From Babesia bovis T2Bo (lineage: Eukaryota; Apicomplexa; Aconoidasida; Piroplasmida; Babesiidae), in NCBI RefSeq assembly GCF_000165395.2, contig NC_010575.1, forward strand, positions 2,465,001 to 2,529,000: a stretch of 64,000 nucleotides of DNA. Direction: 5' to 3'. How positions within the stretch are numbered: the first letter of the stretch is position 1; every line of letters starts with the position of its first letter. Positions 1 through 12,560 of this stretch are shown piece by piece. The position numbers and the translations under genes are program-made. Below the pieces are notes generated by a model that saw only the letters and a list, made by a program, of their open reading frames with translations, searched no databases and was not told where the DNA came from.

Positions 1-3000
1 ATGACGCCTCTGGCGTATGAACCACACGATATAGCAGCGTGTGCCACTAATAGCTCGGGCACTGCAAACAAAATGGAGTCTAGCCTTTTCATCTTGACTA
101 CCAGTTGCCTCTCTATATGCTTGTTAGATACCTTCTCGGTACCCGACTCAGTCTTCCTCTTCTTGGGAGAGCCATTATCCGTGGATTCATTCCTTAGTTT
201 AATGAGCTCCTTTCGGTATCTATCTGCCAGCACCTTTATACCGTCCAACAGATTGAATATAGCCTGGCACGACGTATACTGGTCTGTAATATCCAGTTTA
301 CGTACATGTTTGCAAACTACTTCATAGGGTGGCTCCCACTTGATACCAAAAGTGGTACTGTCCCGTTTCAGGATGTTACACAACAAAGAGGCTACTCGCT
401 TCCCGATGACCAGGCAGTTTTCATCATCTAGGAAGTGCACGCATGACTCCACTATATATGGCAGGAGGAACGTCAAGACTGAAGGTATCTTGACCATTGC
501 CAAATCACATGCCCTGAATAGCGGGAGCGCAGGGCAAGTATCAGGTAGCATTTTCAGTAGCCACCATACAAACGATTTAATATCCAGTACTGTATTTACA
601 TCCAGGCAAGTTTCAATTAAATTCTCTATTGACCTGTTCCTCAGGAAACTGGTTGCACGATAGGGTTCAATAGCTCTTCGGATTACCTTATCAAACGATT
701 TGTTCCACCTGCGTGCCATCTGGTCCAAATCCTTTGTTGACCTGATACCACCCTTGTAGAGTCCCATTAACTTCAGGATTTCCTGTATGCAGTACAAGGC
801 AACCTGCAGGTGCATGTTTGGTATAAGGTAGTCACGCAGCACTACGTCACCCAGTTCCCGGGGGTCCGCTTGTGCGCACTGTACGTATGCACTAACGGTC
901 TTGCGAGGTACCTGGAATCTCCCGAGGTCACATGGCACGTAGCCCAGGATTGAGCAGCACTCCGTGGCCAGGGTGGTGGGTGTCTTGGAGAAGTCATCTG
1001 AGTACTCGGCAATCGTGCACAGAGCCGCCTCCGCCAAGCTGGATGCCGGCTGCCTGCAGTGCTCCATGTTTGATACGAATGGGTTCAGCTCTAGCAGGTG
1101 GTTGGCAGTGATGGCAGCAGCTTCCCTGGTGATGTATGGCACCTTTACTCTATCACCTCTGTGGAGCAATGCAGCCAGCATTGCCAGCTTGATCTCTATA
1201 CCCTTTACGTCTAAGGGTGACCTGACCACTGAAACTACACAATCGACATATGAGCACAGCCGCGCTCCATCACTCATGTCATTGAGTCTTGACTTTATTT
1301 CCTCTATAAGGCCACGGCTCTTCTGTGGGTCTATACCTAGCGCCTCTATAAGTGCCACGTTGTATGCAATACCGGGCGCACAGAGCCCTAGGATCTCCGC
1401 TGATATTTTACGGGAGAACACTCTCCAGCATGTCAGTAGCACTGACCCTATATGCTCGTTAACCTGCTGCAGTGTCAGCACCTCGATCAAGCGGTCACAG
1501 AATACGTCTATATCACCCTGATACAGGCAGATCAAAATGGCTATGCAGTTATAGGTCCTTGCTATATGTACGTATGACATGCGATCTTTGTCGTGGTATC
1601 CATATATTTCTGGATAGAACACACGTTTATTTTTTAGGGCAAAGTTGAGCGTTTGCTGCGCTCGGTTTAACCATACTGCCACGAAGTACTCCAGTATGCG
1701 TACGAAATTCTCCTGGAGGTATTCAACTAGTGCCGGTAGGTCTATAGCAGACTCGCTTAAGCTGTCTTTGCTACTCTCGCTTAGCGCCTCTGGCGAGTTG
1801 GTTGGTTCCATTACATCTGATGATAGAGCTATAGAGTCCATGGTTGGTAATGTACCATGCTCAAACTCGGAAGCCACGTAATTACTGCCACTGTCCACCA
1901 CTTTGGGTTGAGTTGTATTTGTCTGTGCACAGCTAGCGTTCGACGGAGCCTGGCTCGGGTTAGAGTCCTGCTGGCTTATGCCAACCTGTTGGTTAACGGG
2001 ATCCAGTTGCCGGTTAGCTTTGACAAGTTCTAGGTAGGCCGAGAAGGGCTTGGATACGTAATCAGTCTGGATTTGCAACAGCGACTCCTGGTTTTTAGCC
2101 ACGTCCATCATACGGATGATGACGTGTGGATTGGTGGCGTACCACAGCAGCCGCACCAGCGCATAGAACCTGTACTTATCGAGCTTCAAAAGCTGCTCTT
2201 GGAACTCCAGCGGGTCAGTCCCATCGTTTATAGCCTGCATAAGCTGGAACAAACGATAGTCGCAATCGTCCAAGCTGTGCTGCAAGGTGGCGTCAGTGCA
2301 CAGCACTGACTTGATAGTACCTTCATGGAGTAGCTCAAGCCTGTCGAAGGCCGTTGGTGTCAGTATGAGCTCGAACATCGCCTTGGCCATGACCTGGAGC
2401 GGCGTCATCTTGGACATGGCGGTCATACACAGGCGCACTGGCGCCATGGATAGCCCTGATATAGCCAATCGGTTTATAGGGATAGATACTACATTGCAGA
2501 TCTGTGTGAGCTTTACCCAGGCGTTGGAGAACCTATATCTGTCACTGGTCCTTATATCCGACAAAGTCATACTATCTTGGTGGACACTACTTAGATCCGG
2601 TAGTAAGTACTTTGATGATATCAGCTCGCTGTCTATTACGTTCTGCAGCAGGGTGGTGATAACCTCGGTAATGGTCGAGGTGCTCATGTTGGCCGCTATT
2701 GCAATGGCGTGCGGCCCTAGTATCTTGCGTGATACCTCGTGATCCTCCTTGGGGATATCACTGAAGCCGCTACGATCCAATGGGTGGTGCTCCTCGGTAA
2801 CTGGCAAAGCGCTCTTTGGCAGTTGGCAGCAGAACAGTAGCGACAGGCAGTCGTAGAAGTAGAGGCTTTGCATGTACCCGGGCTCCACGGACGCATCTGC
2901 CATGATGGCCATGTTGTCACTTTGCCGGTACTCAAAAAGCGGTAGGAACTCATTATTGAATTTACCAGTGAACAGCGTGTGCAGATACTGCTTGTTCATC

Positions 3001-6000
3001 ATTGACAGGAGGCATGTAGGCCCCGGGGTCGAAAGCTTCCTTGCTATTTGTACCAGGGTGTTGTTGCAGGTCCTCATTGAGTAGATTAGCTGGGACCATA
3101 TATTCGATAATCGCTCCATGTAGTACTCTATCTGGTCGTCGTTGGCATTGTACAAGTAGTCGATATACCTCTCGAGTAGCGATAATATGTACGGCCACTC
3201 CAGAGCAATGCCTTCGAATAACGAGGTAGTACCAGGCCTTAACGAAAACAACCCGGTACCTATAGTGCGACGTGCCAGTAAAGGCACGTCAGTGGAGATA
3301 AAGACCTGGATACTGCTGTTCTGGAGGTCTATCTGCCCCTGGCAGTATATGGGATTTGGCATTAAACAACGGTTACACGTCAAGTAGTAGGTCCCACGCA
3401 CAGCTGTGGGTGCGAACTTCTGTAGACAGTGGTAGCAGTACGCCGGTGCCGAGGATGAGTAGAGTGTTACGTATCGTCCATGTGATACTGTCGAGCGCCC
3501 TGGAGTGGTGGCACCGCTGTGGCTCGTTGAGAAGTTACCTCTGTGTAGCACTGCGTTAGACACGGTATGAATTCCGGAGTTGGATCTACTGACTGAGGTC
3601 ATCACGGACTCCATTGACTGGTCGCTCTTAGCTAACCCGGGGTCGTGGGTATCCACATTCATGTGGTATGAACCTAGTGACAGCGCCCGCGTGAGTTCCG
3701 ATAATAGAGGCACACCGTGCGCCACTGCGTGAAAACGGCGGTTTAGGGACTCCGAGGCCATGCACAGCGCTATCAGGTGCTCACTGGTAGCGGTTTGTTC
3801 TGACACCAGGTCCCACAGATGCAGCAGGTGTGGTATCACCTCTATCAGGTTCATCTGTGCATTCACGTGGGCAAACTTGATGAACTCCTGTACTGCCTTG
3901 AATATATCATCGAATACGAGTATCATCGACTCCACGTTGCTGCTTTTCCGGAGCCTATTGTAATTAACAGCTACACTTGCCAGGTAACGGCATAGTGCGT
4001 GTATAATAAGCTTGTCTATCACCGCTGGAGGCGACGGCGTTATTGTAGTATCGCTGTATTTACAGGGCAATAGATCTGTATCACCCCCTTTATCAGTTGA
4101 CCCGGTACATTCCGTGTTCATACAGCAAGGATCGTTGCTCTGTTGCGACATGGAGCGCAAGTGGCTAGATGCATCATCATCCACACGGCACCGGTTATAC
4201 TCCAGGAGGAATTTCAGCGTCTTTATTACATATACCGCATCCTTAAGGGGCGATGCAATCATTGACCTCAGTGACCTCATGAGTAGTACTGAGTATTTCC
4301 TGGAGAGTTTATCGGAGTTGCTGCACTTCTGCATGGCGATGACGGAGTACAGCATCACCTCCACTACGGAGTCGCCAAGGTGCACTGCCGATATCAGGGG
4401 CGCCCTAACAGCCATCTTCATGCTACCGGATATATCTATCATCTGGATCCTGCAGTAGGTATCCAGGAGCAGGATAACGCTTCTGTAGTCCTTTATCATC
4501 CCATTCTGGGCGTTTAGGAGTAGGAGTACCATTGAGTTGACAAATACAAACGACAGTGCAATATCGGCATTCTCCATAGTTTCATGGCGCAGCAGGCATC
4601 GCATGGCGATATCAGTTGCCAGGCATACTAGAACCACGGAAGTGTGATCAGCGAGCTCAACTGGGAAACACTTAGTGAACGCATAGCTAGTACTACTCCT
4701 CTGCTGGCCGTCTTGTGAAGCGCAATCTTCGTCAGTGTATAGATTTACCTTACGCCGCCGGTCGTACTCCCCGAATCGTTTGAGCAGGTTTAACATGGCG
4801 TCACTTCCAATTTCAGTTATCGACTCCACTTTGTACCCGCGCAGCTGCAGCTGGGAGTATATGCATTTCATTAACTCATAGGGCCTGTTGGTACACTGGG
4901 TGTACTCCAGGATAATTGACCTCAGGCAGTTGTAGGCATAAGTGTCAATACGCAGCACTGCGTCTTTGGACAGCGGTATAGCGGTACAGGGAGCGTCTTC
5001 TTCAGTGGGTATTGTACCGGTTCCCACGAGGTAGCTGAACGGGCGGAGGAATGAGTAAATGACTATATGTGCCAGCCGGTGGCGCTCCCTGGAGCGGGCC
5101 ATTACCCTTAGTGCAATGCAAATAATGGATAACAGGATGTCGGCAACCTCGGGTGGCATTTGGCGCCTGTACCTATTGAGCGTGACGGCGCTCATCTTCA
5201 GGAAGGTGGCGTAGTAGTCACAATCGTGCGCCTGAGCGCCCATGGCTCTTATATAGGTCCGGTAGTAATGTATGTGCCAGACAAACATTGTGCGCGAGAC
5301 TAATTGGAGGAATCCCATCATGTGGCTCCCTTCGTTACCGGAGACCACTTCCTGGAGCAGCCAAGTTACCAGTTCTTCCAGTAGCCGCAATGCCCTCAAC
5401 AAAGTGCTGGATCCAGTGATGTCCATATCGTGCAACCTGCTAGACTCATTTGAATCCAGCAGCTCCAGGAATGCGCTGCTGTCGTAACTGCCTTCATCAT
5501 GGTCCCCGAGCACGTGTTTCGGGAAATGGCCATTGTATCCAAAGTCGCAGTAACCCAGTATCATGTAGCTGTAACTCTGCCACAGGGACACGTGGTGCAA
5601 TAGTGATGCGACACTACTCACTATGTACTCCAGCTGCCTCAGGGAGTTATCCAGCAGCTGCGAGGCGAGGTACGGCAATAACGTATGCACGGCCTTCCCG
5701 GAACTAAGGAACAGTGGTGATGTGAAGTAGTGGGTATCAGCGAATAAAGCTGACTGAGAGTCACCATTGCTATAAGTCCCCGGAGTGCCATTAGGCAATG
5801 CAACACAAGGTTCAACGCGCTCGATATTGCACAGCTCGGAGATGAGTATAGCCATGAGTGTAACGCTGCTGTTGTTAACCACAACAGCAGGGTTGCTAAG
5901 TTCCTGCCCCGATTCCACAGGAGATGCAGTCTTAAAAGTCCTCTGGAAGAGCTTGGCAGTGGTGCCATACCTTCGTTGCAGCAGGTCTACATATAATAAG

Positions 6001-6814
6001 CACAGGTAGTCTAAAGAATAACTAAGGTACACTTACCTTGGAAGTCATATATCAAGTCGTCTTGAAATGATTCAGCCACCTTAGGTCGTAGTGCTTGCAA
6101 TAGGTTTACGGTATATACTACACTACGGGCCCAGGTAAATATGGTACGCACTGGCAAGGCGCCTCCAGTAAACAGGCGATCTATATCAGTGTTCAGTAAA
6201 AGCGATAAGTGCTGCCTAAGGAATGATACAAGCAGTATCACGTCATCAGAGTCAATATCCTCGTAAAGCTCCTGGCCATACCCACCAGTGAACATGGTCA
6301 ATACCATATATGAAAACCGGCGGACACCTTGGTAAAATGGTTTGCGATCTCCTGTAGACAGTAGGCTACTTAATTGCTTAAGCATAGGCATCAGGATCTC
6401 ACGCAATACCAAGTGGAGCGGCCCCTGGCATTCCAATGACTCTAGTTTGGAAATTGTTTTCAACATCCGTTTATAGGATGTGCAACCGTTCCACCGGCTT
6501 TCGATTTTCCTGAGTTTGCCATGCAGTGGGTAGTACGCATTGGTCGACAAATAGGCAGTATCCTGTAGGTGCAGTAAACTAATACACCTCCCATCGTGGG
6601 ACTGAGGGTCTCCAGGAGTATTACAGGAGTCTACAACAGAGGGCTGCGGGCATTCATCTTTGGAGGATACCTCACAACTCTGCTTTAATCGCGATAACAG
6701 GCTGCCATCGGGCTTCGAGGAATTCTCTAGAAGCATGTAGCCGAAGTTACGCAGCCCAAAACGCTGTAGCTGCTGTTGCAGCAGGGTTATACCCTCAAGT
6801 AACCATTCAGCCAT
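1..6814 (-). CDS. PI3K-related kinase, ATR/Mec1-like, N-terminal HEAT-repeat part (incomplete)
   Basis: Exon 1 is 6814-6037. A 26-nt intron (6036-6011, GTAAGT...TTTAG) follows, and exon 2 runs open from 6010 past position 1, so about 2,260 residues are visible and the 3' end is missing. The protein is almost wholly alpha-helical (HEAT-like), with Ser/Asn-rich linkers near 3560-3640 and 1790-1990. Close to the window edge (about 590-400) is an LLPYIVE-type helix block. The last residues (CGSYARGV) resemble the start of a FAT domain (small residue-rich helix with a CxxYxRA pattern). That order, long HEAT array then FAT, is typical of ATR/ATM/TOR-class kinases. ATR is my best guess because of the LLPY block. 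The FAT core, kinase and FATC domains would lie outside the window, so kinase identity is inference. An alternative 50-nt intron (acceptor at about 5987) is also possible. Confidence 0.6.
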
Positions 6815-8017
6815 TAATAAAACAGCACCTCAACACACATTCAGTGGTTTTCATTTGACCTCTGAATAGCATTTTAGGAGTCCAAGTTTACTCTAGAGTA
6901 AAGTTTTAGAGAAGTAAAGGCCCATTTATTCATCCTAACACAATAGACAGCCTTTTCTGGGATGTACATGTTCAAAGGTGTAAGCTATCAATGAGATAAA
7001 CGATTCATTCATGACTTATACGGTAACATACAACCTTGAATGTGTACCACTTGCAAACACTCGGTACACAGTATGATGGATATATACTCAAGAAACGATA
7101 CGGGATATATTTATTTAGTATAAAGTATTTCTACTTCCAAAAAGTACATTAAAGTTATAAAATGCCTCGGTATGCCAAGGAATCAGCTCCACTACGTCCA
7201 CCGTGTCTACACACCATGTGGAATTTAGTACTATCACTGCCCCGTAGGATACCAATGACACATGTAGATTTATATAGTGAGTAAGATCATATGTATTATC
7301 ACAAATGCTAGATTCTTTTTATAGAAGTGCTTACGTTGCTAGAGAGTCGGTAAGCTAACAGATCGTTCCGGCTGAAACATGACCCTCTGCAGTGTACCAG
7401 GATATAATATATATACTCTACATGAAACAGACGTGAATACGTGTTCAATGTTAGACTAATGGGCACTCGTGTTAACCGCGTCGTGATAATAGCGAGGAGT
7501 TAAAAAGTCTTAATGACTCAGCAGTGGTATGGACGAATAAAGGCTAATACTACAACTAGGTTACTTAAAGAATCCATTTGATCGGTATATCTATGCGAGA
7601 AGTCACTATTACCCAACGGTAGTATACATCTGGTCTACAACACATCCCGTTAGAGAATCCGGGCTAGCAGTAGGATCTAAACTTGGTACATATTTCAATA
7701 TACCAGATATTCAAGCTATAATACAAATTGAAACATAGATAAATACTTCCTGAATCCCCCACATATGGTGAACAAACAACGTTGCCAAACACATTGAATT
7801 TGCACTAAAAAGGATCTATATTGCAGTATACTTGCTCTGGAGCTTGGTATATAGCATTTTGAGTTGACTACTGTCTACTAGACAACGGTGTGTATCGGTG
7901 TGTAATTAACACATCAACATACAACAACAACAGGGTACCTCCTTTTCCAGTCTTGTATCCATTTTATCCTGCCAGTTCATATATACCCACTAAGTCTTCT
8001 ATATCTTCTTGCCTGAA
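6815..8017. other. Intergenic, divergent promoter region
   Basis: This 1.2-kb AT-rich spacer separates the divergently transcribed PIKK and ASF1 genes and presumably carries both promoters. I found no convincing ORF, tRNA or snRNA in it. Confidence 0.6.
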
Positions 8018-8830
8018 ATGTCACTGGTTAATGTGACCAACATCACTGTTGGCAACAACGTTTGCCCAGTGACTGCGCCTCTGGTATTCCAGATTGAATT
8101 TGAGTGCCTGGAGGACCTCAAGCACGATGTAGAGTGGAAGATTATATACGTAACATCGGATGGTCATGGTTATTTGGACAGCCAGGAGTCAAACGATACC
8201 CAGAATAGCGAAGGTGAGATTGTACTGGATGCTGTGTGTCTGGGTCCCATATATAAGGGTATCTTAGAATTCGAGTTCAGGGTAGCACCACCTGACTTTA
8301 ACAAACTGGACCCTAATGGCATCCTGGGCATGCAGGCAGTGCTGGTAACTGCAAGTTACTGCGACCAGGAGTTCATACGTATCGGTTATTACACAAACAA
8401 TTGCTATGACGACCCGGAACTCAGGGAATGCCCGCCGGACACACCAATCATTGAGAAGATGGTAAGGTGTATAATAGACCAGCCCCGTGTAACTAGGTTC
8501 CCTATAAAATGGGATTCCGACGAGCTGCTAGACCCTGAAGGCAATGATATCAGTCGGGTGATCAACGACCACGATGAAGCTTCATCTGAGGATGAATCGG
8601 ATTACGATCATTCTTTGGATAAACCCGATAGCAGCAATGCTGCCCAAATGGACAACACAGGCTCCACTTCATCCACTTTAAACATATCGGAAGGGAATAC
8701 CCAGGATAAAACTACCTCACGCAAGCGGCCTTTAGATGACGATTTGGAATTGTCCATGGAAAGTCGCAAAGTACATCGGGCAACTGGGTTATTCACCATC
8801 TCTACAACTACATCGATAGTAGATGTCTAA
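8018..8830 (+). CDS. ASF1: Histone chaperone ASF1
   Basis: This single-exon gene encodes 270 residues. The first ~150 residues match the ASF1 immunoglobulin-like core: an FECLEDLKHDVEWKIIYV segment, then VLDAVCLGPI, then the strand pair ending QEFIRIGYYTNN. The core binds the H3-H4 dimer and hands it to CAF-1 or HIRA during replication and transcription. The remaining ~115 residues are an acidic, Ser/Asp-rich tail with one basic KRP patch, as in yeast ASF1. An upstream in-frame TTG (8009) is not needed; the ATG at 8018 gives the usual MSLVNVTN start. The gene faces the heme lyase gene tail to tail with an 83-bp spacer. Confidence 0.95.
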   Translation: MSLVNVTNITVGNNVCPVTAPLVFQIEFECLEDLKHDVEWKIIYVTSDGHGYLDSQESNDTQNSEGEIVLDAVCLGPIYKGILEFEFRVAPPDFNKLDPNGILGMQAVLVTASYCDQEFIRIGYYTNNCYDDPELRECPPDTPIIEKMVRCIIDQPRVTRFPIKWDSDELLDPEGNDISRVINDHDEASSEDESDYDHSLDKPDSSNAAQMDNTGSTSSTLNISEGNTQDKTTSRKRPLDDDLELSMESRKVHRATGLFTISTTTSIVDV

Positions 8831-8913
8831 CAGGGACCTTAATATTTCAATGCAGTATTACCCTTGGTATACATTTAACTAGATCTAGTGTATCTGAACC
8901 TGTTCAATGCCAA

Positions 8914-9641
8914 TCAACCTTTCCTGGCAAATGCCATCCTAATGCGATCGTATAAAGAACCGAAAGAATCCAAAGCCGGTCTTGCGTCGATATATACCTG
9001 TATATCGTCACCAGCTCTGGGATCATCGTAGTAGTCTATGATATAGCGTACTTCACGCCCACACCGATTGATGTACCAATCATGTCGGTCAAACGCTTGG
9101 CCCATGCTGAGTATATTAGTTAACTATCTCACAACTAACCCCCAAAAATAGCGATGTAAAAGTGATCTTGGGGACTCCTTGCCATACCGTCCTACGAAGC
9201 GCCGTAGTTGCGGATTAGAGCATGTCCTAGAAGTTATATCACAGGACTAAATAACTTACCTAGCATGAATACGCTCCCATTCCATCACTTTGGACCAGGA
9301 CCGTTCGTTGACAGTATTATGGGCCATAACAGCTTCATTCATGAACGCAGCCTCATCGGGATTTGTCTTTTGCTTCAATGCCAAGGCATTGTAAAACTGC
9401 ATTGGGGATGGATATGTCCATTCTGTGAAGGGTAGTGTTGAGCTCAGATTAACATACTTTCACCTGATTCCGTACGTGGTATGGATGACATTTCCCTAGT
9501 AGTATCAAGCGCACGAGCTTCATCACTACAAGCGGTATTCGGAAGCAACGGCATCATGTTAGACTCATTGATGTCCATGGGACACCAAACGCCATGAGAA
9601 GACTCCGGAGCCGTTACATGGCACCTACTGGAGTCTCCCAT
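8914..9641 (-). CDS. Cytochrome c heme lyase (holocytochrome c synthase)
   Basis: Four exons: 9641-9464, 9422-9260, 9226-9140 and 9106-8914, with introns of 41, 33 and 33 nt. Together they encode 206 residues. The enzyme attaches heme to apocytochrome c in the mitochondrial intermembrane space. Family landmarks appear in order: an N-terminal Cys-Pro (VWCPMD), SSIPRTE, EWTYPSPMQFYNAL, WSKVMEWERIHA, CSNPQLRRFVGR, FDRHDWYINRCGREVRYIIDYY and DARPALDSF. The His of FDRHDW corresponds to the heme-binding region. All junctions restore these conserved blocks in frame, which makes the exon model strong. The protein is slightly shorter than animal forms, mostly in the N-terminal linker. Confidence 0.95.
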
Positions 9642-10010
9642 TGTCTGTGATAGCTAGGTTAACCAATGTGTGAGGGATTTATAACGATATTGCCAGCATG
9701 GGTACACATGTCATGTGCTACCCAGAACAGTCTATATATGTGTCATATTTGGGCAGAGTAAAACTTAACAGTTTAAAGAAACATATTTCAGTTATATTGT
9801 GACTCTAGCGGACTACAACAGAGGCCATTGTAGCTCCAGGGTGGTGCGCGTTACGTTGGATTGGCCATGATATAGCATTTATTGTAGTAATACTATATCA
9901 TAGCACTACCAGGTGATATGGTTTTATGTCTATCTATATCTCTGAAATCCTCAGGATTCCTTGATAGTGTATAGGTATAGCTAGGTACCCTAAGATCCAC
10001 AAGAAATACC
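9642..10010. other. Intergenic, divergent promoter region
   Basis: A 369-bp spacer between the divergent heme lyase and ISY1 genes. It presumably holds both promoters. I see no ORF or RNA gene in it. Confidence 0.6.
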
Positions 10011-10697
10011 ATGGCGCGCAATTCAGAAAAGGCAAATGCCATGCTTAATAAGTGGTTGCGTATCAAAAGCGGGCTTGCAGCCCACGATACGCAACTAACG
10101 AGGAAACCCAGGCATACATCCGAGGTTACCGACTACCGTACAGCGGAGCATTGGAGAAACCTACTGGTCAAGGATGTTATGATCTCGATATCGAGGATAC
10201 AGAATGCAAGTCTTGGCGAATTTGCAATTCGTGACCTCAATGACGAAATCAACAGGCTAATAGGTCTTAGGAAGCGCTGGGACGAACGAGTAATCGAACT
10301 TGGAGGACCCGATCAAAGGGCACTTTCATCGGCCATAGAAAATGCACATGGAGCTGAGTTGAAAATAGGAGGTGGAGGATACCGATACTTCGGGGCAGCC
10401 AAGAATCTACCGGGTGTACAAGAACTGTTTGAAAAGCAGGAGATGGACGAACGACGTGTAGACACATATGTAACACGCGCTGAGTTATATCGCAAGATTA
10501 ACCCAGATTATTATGGGTTCCGAGATGATGAGGACGGCATGCTATCAGCAGCAGAGGCCGAGTTGGAACGATCACTACATACAAAGGGGCTCTCTGAAGT
10601 CAGCCATTGCCATGTGGATCCAGCTGAGCTTGAAGACGAGGCCCTGGAATGGGACCAACCACTCATTGAAGCTCTACAGCAACGCAACGTGCTATGA
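10011..10697 (+). CDS. ISY1: Pre-mRNA-splicing factor ISY1
   Basis: This single-exon gene encodes 228 residues. ISY1 is a component of the Prp19-associated (NTC) complex of the catalytic spliceosome and helps splicing fidelity. The N-terminus [15 protein letters not shown], the block [36 protein letters not shown] and [17 protein letters not shown] are diagnostic for the family. The start is the ATG in ACCATGG, which gives the conserved MARN N-terminus. The C-terminal third is acidic and poorly conserved, as usual. In this intron-rich genome the protein would work with the U1 snRNA encoded 1.4 kb downstream, although physical linkage is probably coincidental. Confidence 0.96.
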   Translation: MARNSEKANAMLNKWLRIKSGLAAHDTQLTRKPRHTSEVTDYRTAEHWRNLLVKDVMISISRIQNASLGEFAIRDLNDEINRLIGLRKRWDERVIELGGPDQRALSSAIENAHGAELKIGGGGYRYFGAAKNLPGVQELFEKQEMDERRVDTYVTRAELYRKINPDYYGFRDDEDGMLSAAEAELERSLHTKGLSEVSHCHVDPAELEDEALEWDQPLIEALQQRNVL

Positions 10698-10877
10698 AAT
10701 AACATCAATATCGCATTTAATCTAGTAGTAACATATACTTCCACGGAATAACAGTCACAACTGAGAACGCTTTCTAAGTAACCCTAGAATAACATATACA
10801 ATTAATTAACATGTGTCTTAAATATTACTGCAGTAGAATGACATAGGCACTACCATTGTAATATAGGACCACGGAGC

Positions 10878-11907
10878 TCACTCCGGCTTGTCCCTGAGAT
10901 CATAGAGTTCCTGAGGAATATGAGGACGAGTGCGTTTTAGCTCAGCAATGATCTCAGGATCACCCCAAGGACCAAAGTCAGACTCCATCCAAAAGTCATC
11001 CGGACGTGTACCACCCAAGAACATAGGCAACTGCTCCGGATCAACCAGCTCTAATACTATATTCCGAGACTCCGTTTTAGAGGATATCACACTTATCTTG
11101 GATAAAGTCTTAGCATCAAGTAAAGGTGACATGAGCTGCCATAATGCAGAAAAGAATGTAGATGCATTGATGAAAAGCAGCTTACCCAGTAACTCAGGGT
11201 AGTAATTCTGAGTTACAGCGGACATGGTAGTCAGAAATGAACGTAACTTGGTATTAATTTGCGATATAGAAAAACCACGGAGATCAACTATTGTCAACAG
11301 CTGCTCAACAGGCTTGCCATATTTCAAAGAGCATGCCGGCATCATCACGTGGGTCATATACTCATAACGCTGCACGTAGTACTTAGTAAGCTCCTCAGTA
11401 GTCAGGTGCTGCAGGAGCTTGCTGCAACTACCGTGGCCCATGCGCTCAATGTATATGGGACGACCGAGTTTGTCAGTACCATGGTAACCATGTGGAAAAT
11501 ACTGACGTACACGGTCACGAATGTAAGATAAATCAGACTGCAACATCCATGTAAAAATGCGCGATAAAACATACCTTAATTACACTGTCAACCTTAATTT
11601 CCATACGCCAGCTAAAATACTTGTTTAGCATAGCACCGGTCTTATTAATGTCAAATTTACGAGCACGCAAGAACCTAGGAAATATATAACGACACGCAGC
11701 AAAGACCCACCTCACGAAAAATAAGTCGTCAAATAATTCCTTATTCCCGCTGATGTGCATAGAATACAAGCTACGTATCTCCTCCAAACGCGTACGCTGC
11801 TCCGCGTTCAATGCGGAAACGAGGCCACGCAGCTCCTCGGGAGTCTGCAACCAAATTGACGACGCGCCGTAACAACATACCAGATCCGTAGGTGTATGCT
11901 TGCCCAT
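10878..11907 (-). CDS. Sec14-like CRAL-TRIO lipid-transfer protein
   Basis: Three exons: 11907-11711, 11674-11575 and 11537-10878, with 36- and 37-nt introns. They encode 318 residues. The first splice joins FVR to [12 protein letters not shown], recreating the CRAL-TRIO N-terminal helix motif. The lipid-binding domain follows: [37 protein letters not shown], and a gate region ending [12 protein letters not shown]. Such proteins move phosphatidylinositol or phosphatidylcholine between membranes and support phosphoinositide synthesis. No transmembrane segment or extra domain is seen, so this is a cytosolic single-domain Sec14. The exact lipid specificity cannot be told from sequence. Confidence 0.9.
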
Positions 11908-12130
11908 TTTAGGGGATTGCCAAAATTAAAATACTAACGTTAAATATGTAGTGTACAGAATTATCATGCGATATGGACGGAAGACGCCGTAGCAACCCGT
12001 CGTGCGATACCGCCAGCCAACGACCTACGCGACACCACGGCCACAAACGAACCAAATTGTTAAACGTTACACACCAAGCGTAACGTTAGGCTATGTGAAG
12101 CTATATGTGCGAAAGATTGAATTTGACAGA

Positions 12131-12290
12131 TTGTTGGCGTCCACAAGGGACACCGCAAGCAAAAATTATGCTGTTGGCACTCTCACAACGGAGAGCCCAT
12201 GGCTCATTACGGTCAGCTGAGTGCAATGCTCCGCTCCGAGCCACGACAGGGTGATGCGTGATCCACCCCGAGCGCCAGCCAGGTAAGTTT
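12131..12290 (-). ncRNA. U1 spliceosomal snRNA
   Basis: Read on the minus strand from 12290, the sequence begins AAACUUACCUGG. This contains the invariant U1 segment ACUUACCUG that pairs with 5' splice sites. Downstream, in the right order, come: stem-loop I with GGGUG/CACCC arms and a GAUCACG loop (U1-70K site); stem-loop II with the loop AUUGCAC between GAG and CUC (U1A-type site); CUGACC; stem-loop III (GGCUCUC against GAGAGUGCC); the Sm site AAUUUUUG (about 12166-12159); and a terminal hairpin GGUGUCC/GGACGCC. UGGCU and AGCCA can form the closing helix H. Length is about 160 nt, close to the usual U1 length. It forms a GC-rich island in an AT-rich spacer. The exact 5' and 3' ends are estimates. 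Confidence 0.93.
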
Positions 12291-12560
12291 ATTTCGCTCT
12301 GGTAACCTAGTATGCATATCGGGCTACCACACTAAGCGGGTAAGGTACTATGTTCCCCATGATGAAAATTTATCTTGCATTATTACAATATTAATAGCAC
12401 TACTATTGCCACAATATGATCATCAAAGTCGATACTAATCACTTAATTGTTTGTAAAACTGTTGCTATGCTATACAATAATATGTTCTACACGGTTGGGC
12501 ACTAAACAAGTAATATATATCACAATAGCAAAATGATATTAAGGATATCTATAATCAGGT
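12291..12560. other. U1 upstream region / UTP18 3' flank
   Basis: An AT-rich 270-bp stretch upstream of U1 (minus strand) and downstream of UTP18. It should contain the snRNA promoter; I cannot point to a specific element. The other side (11908-12130) separates U1 from the Sec14 gene. A 72-codon open frame there (GTG start at 12002) overlaps U1 on the opposite strand and is not supported. Confidence 0.5.

Noticed and set aside
1..5968. Many short ORFs on both strands
   Set aside because: All are shadows of the long minus-strand PIKK exon, which is open from 6010 to 1.
8009..8017. Upstream TTG extension of ASF1
   Set aside because: Non-ATG start; the ATG at 8018 gives the conserved N-terminus.
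12002..12220. 72-codon plus-strand frame
   Set aside because: Starts at GTG and lies over the U1 snRNA gene on the opposite strand; the sequence is explained by U1.
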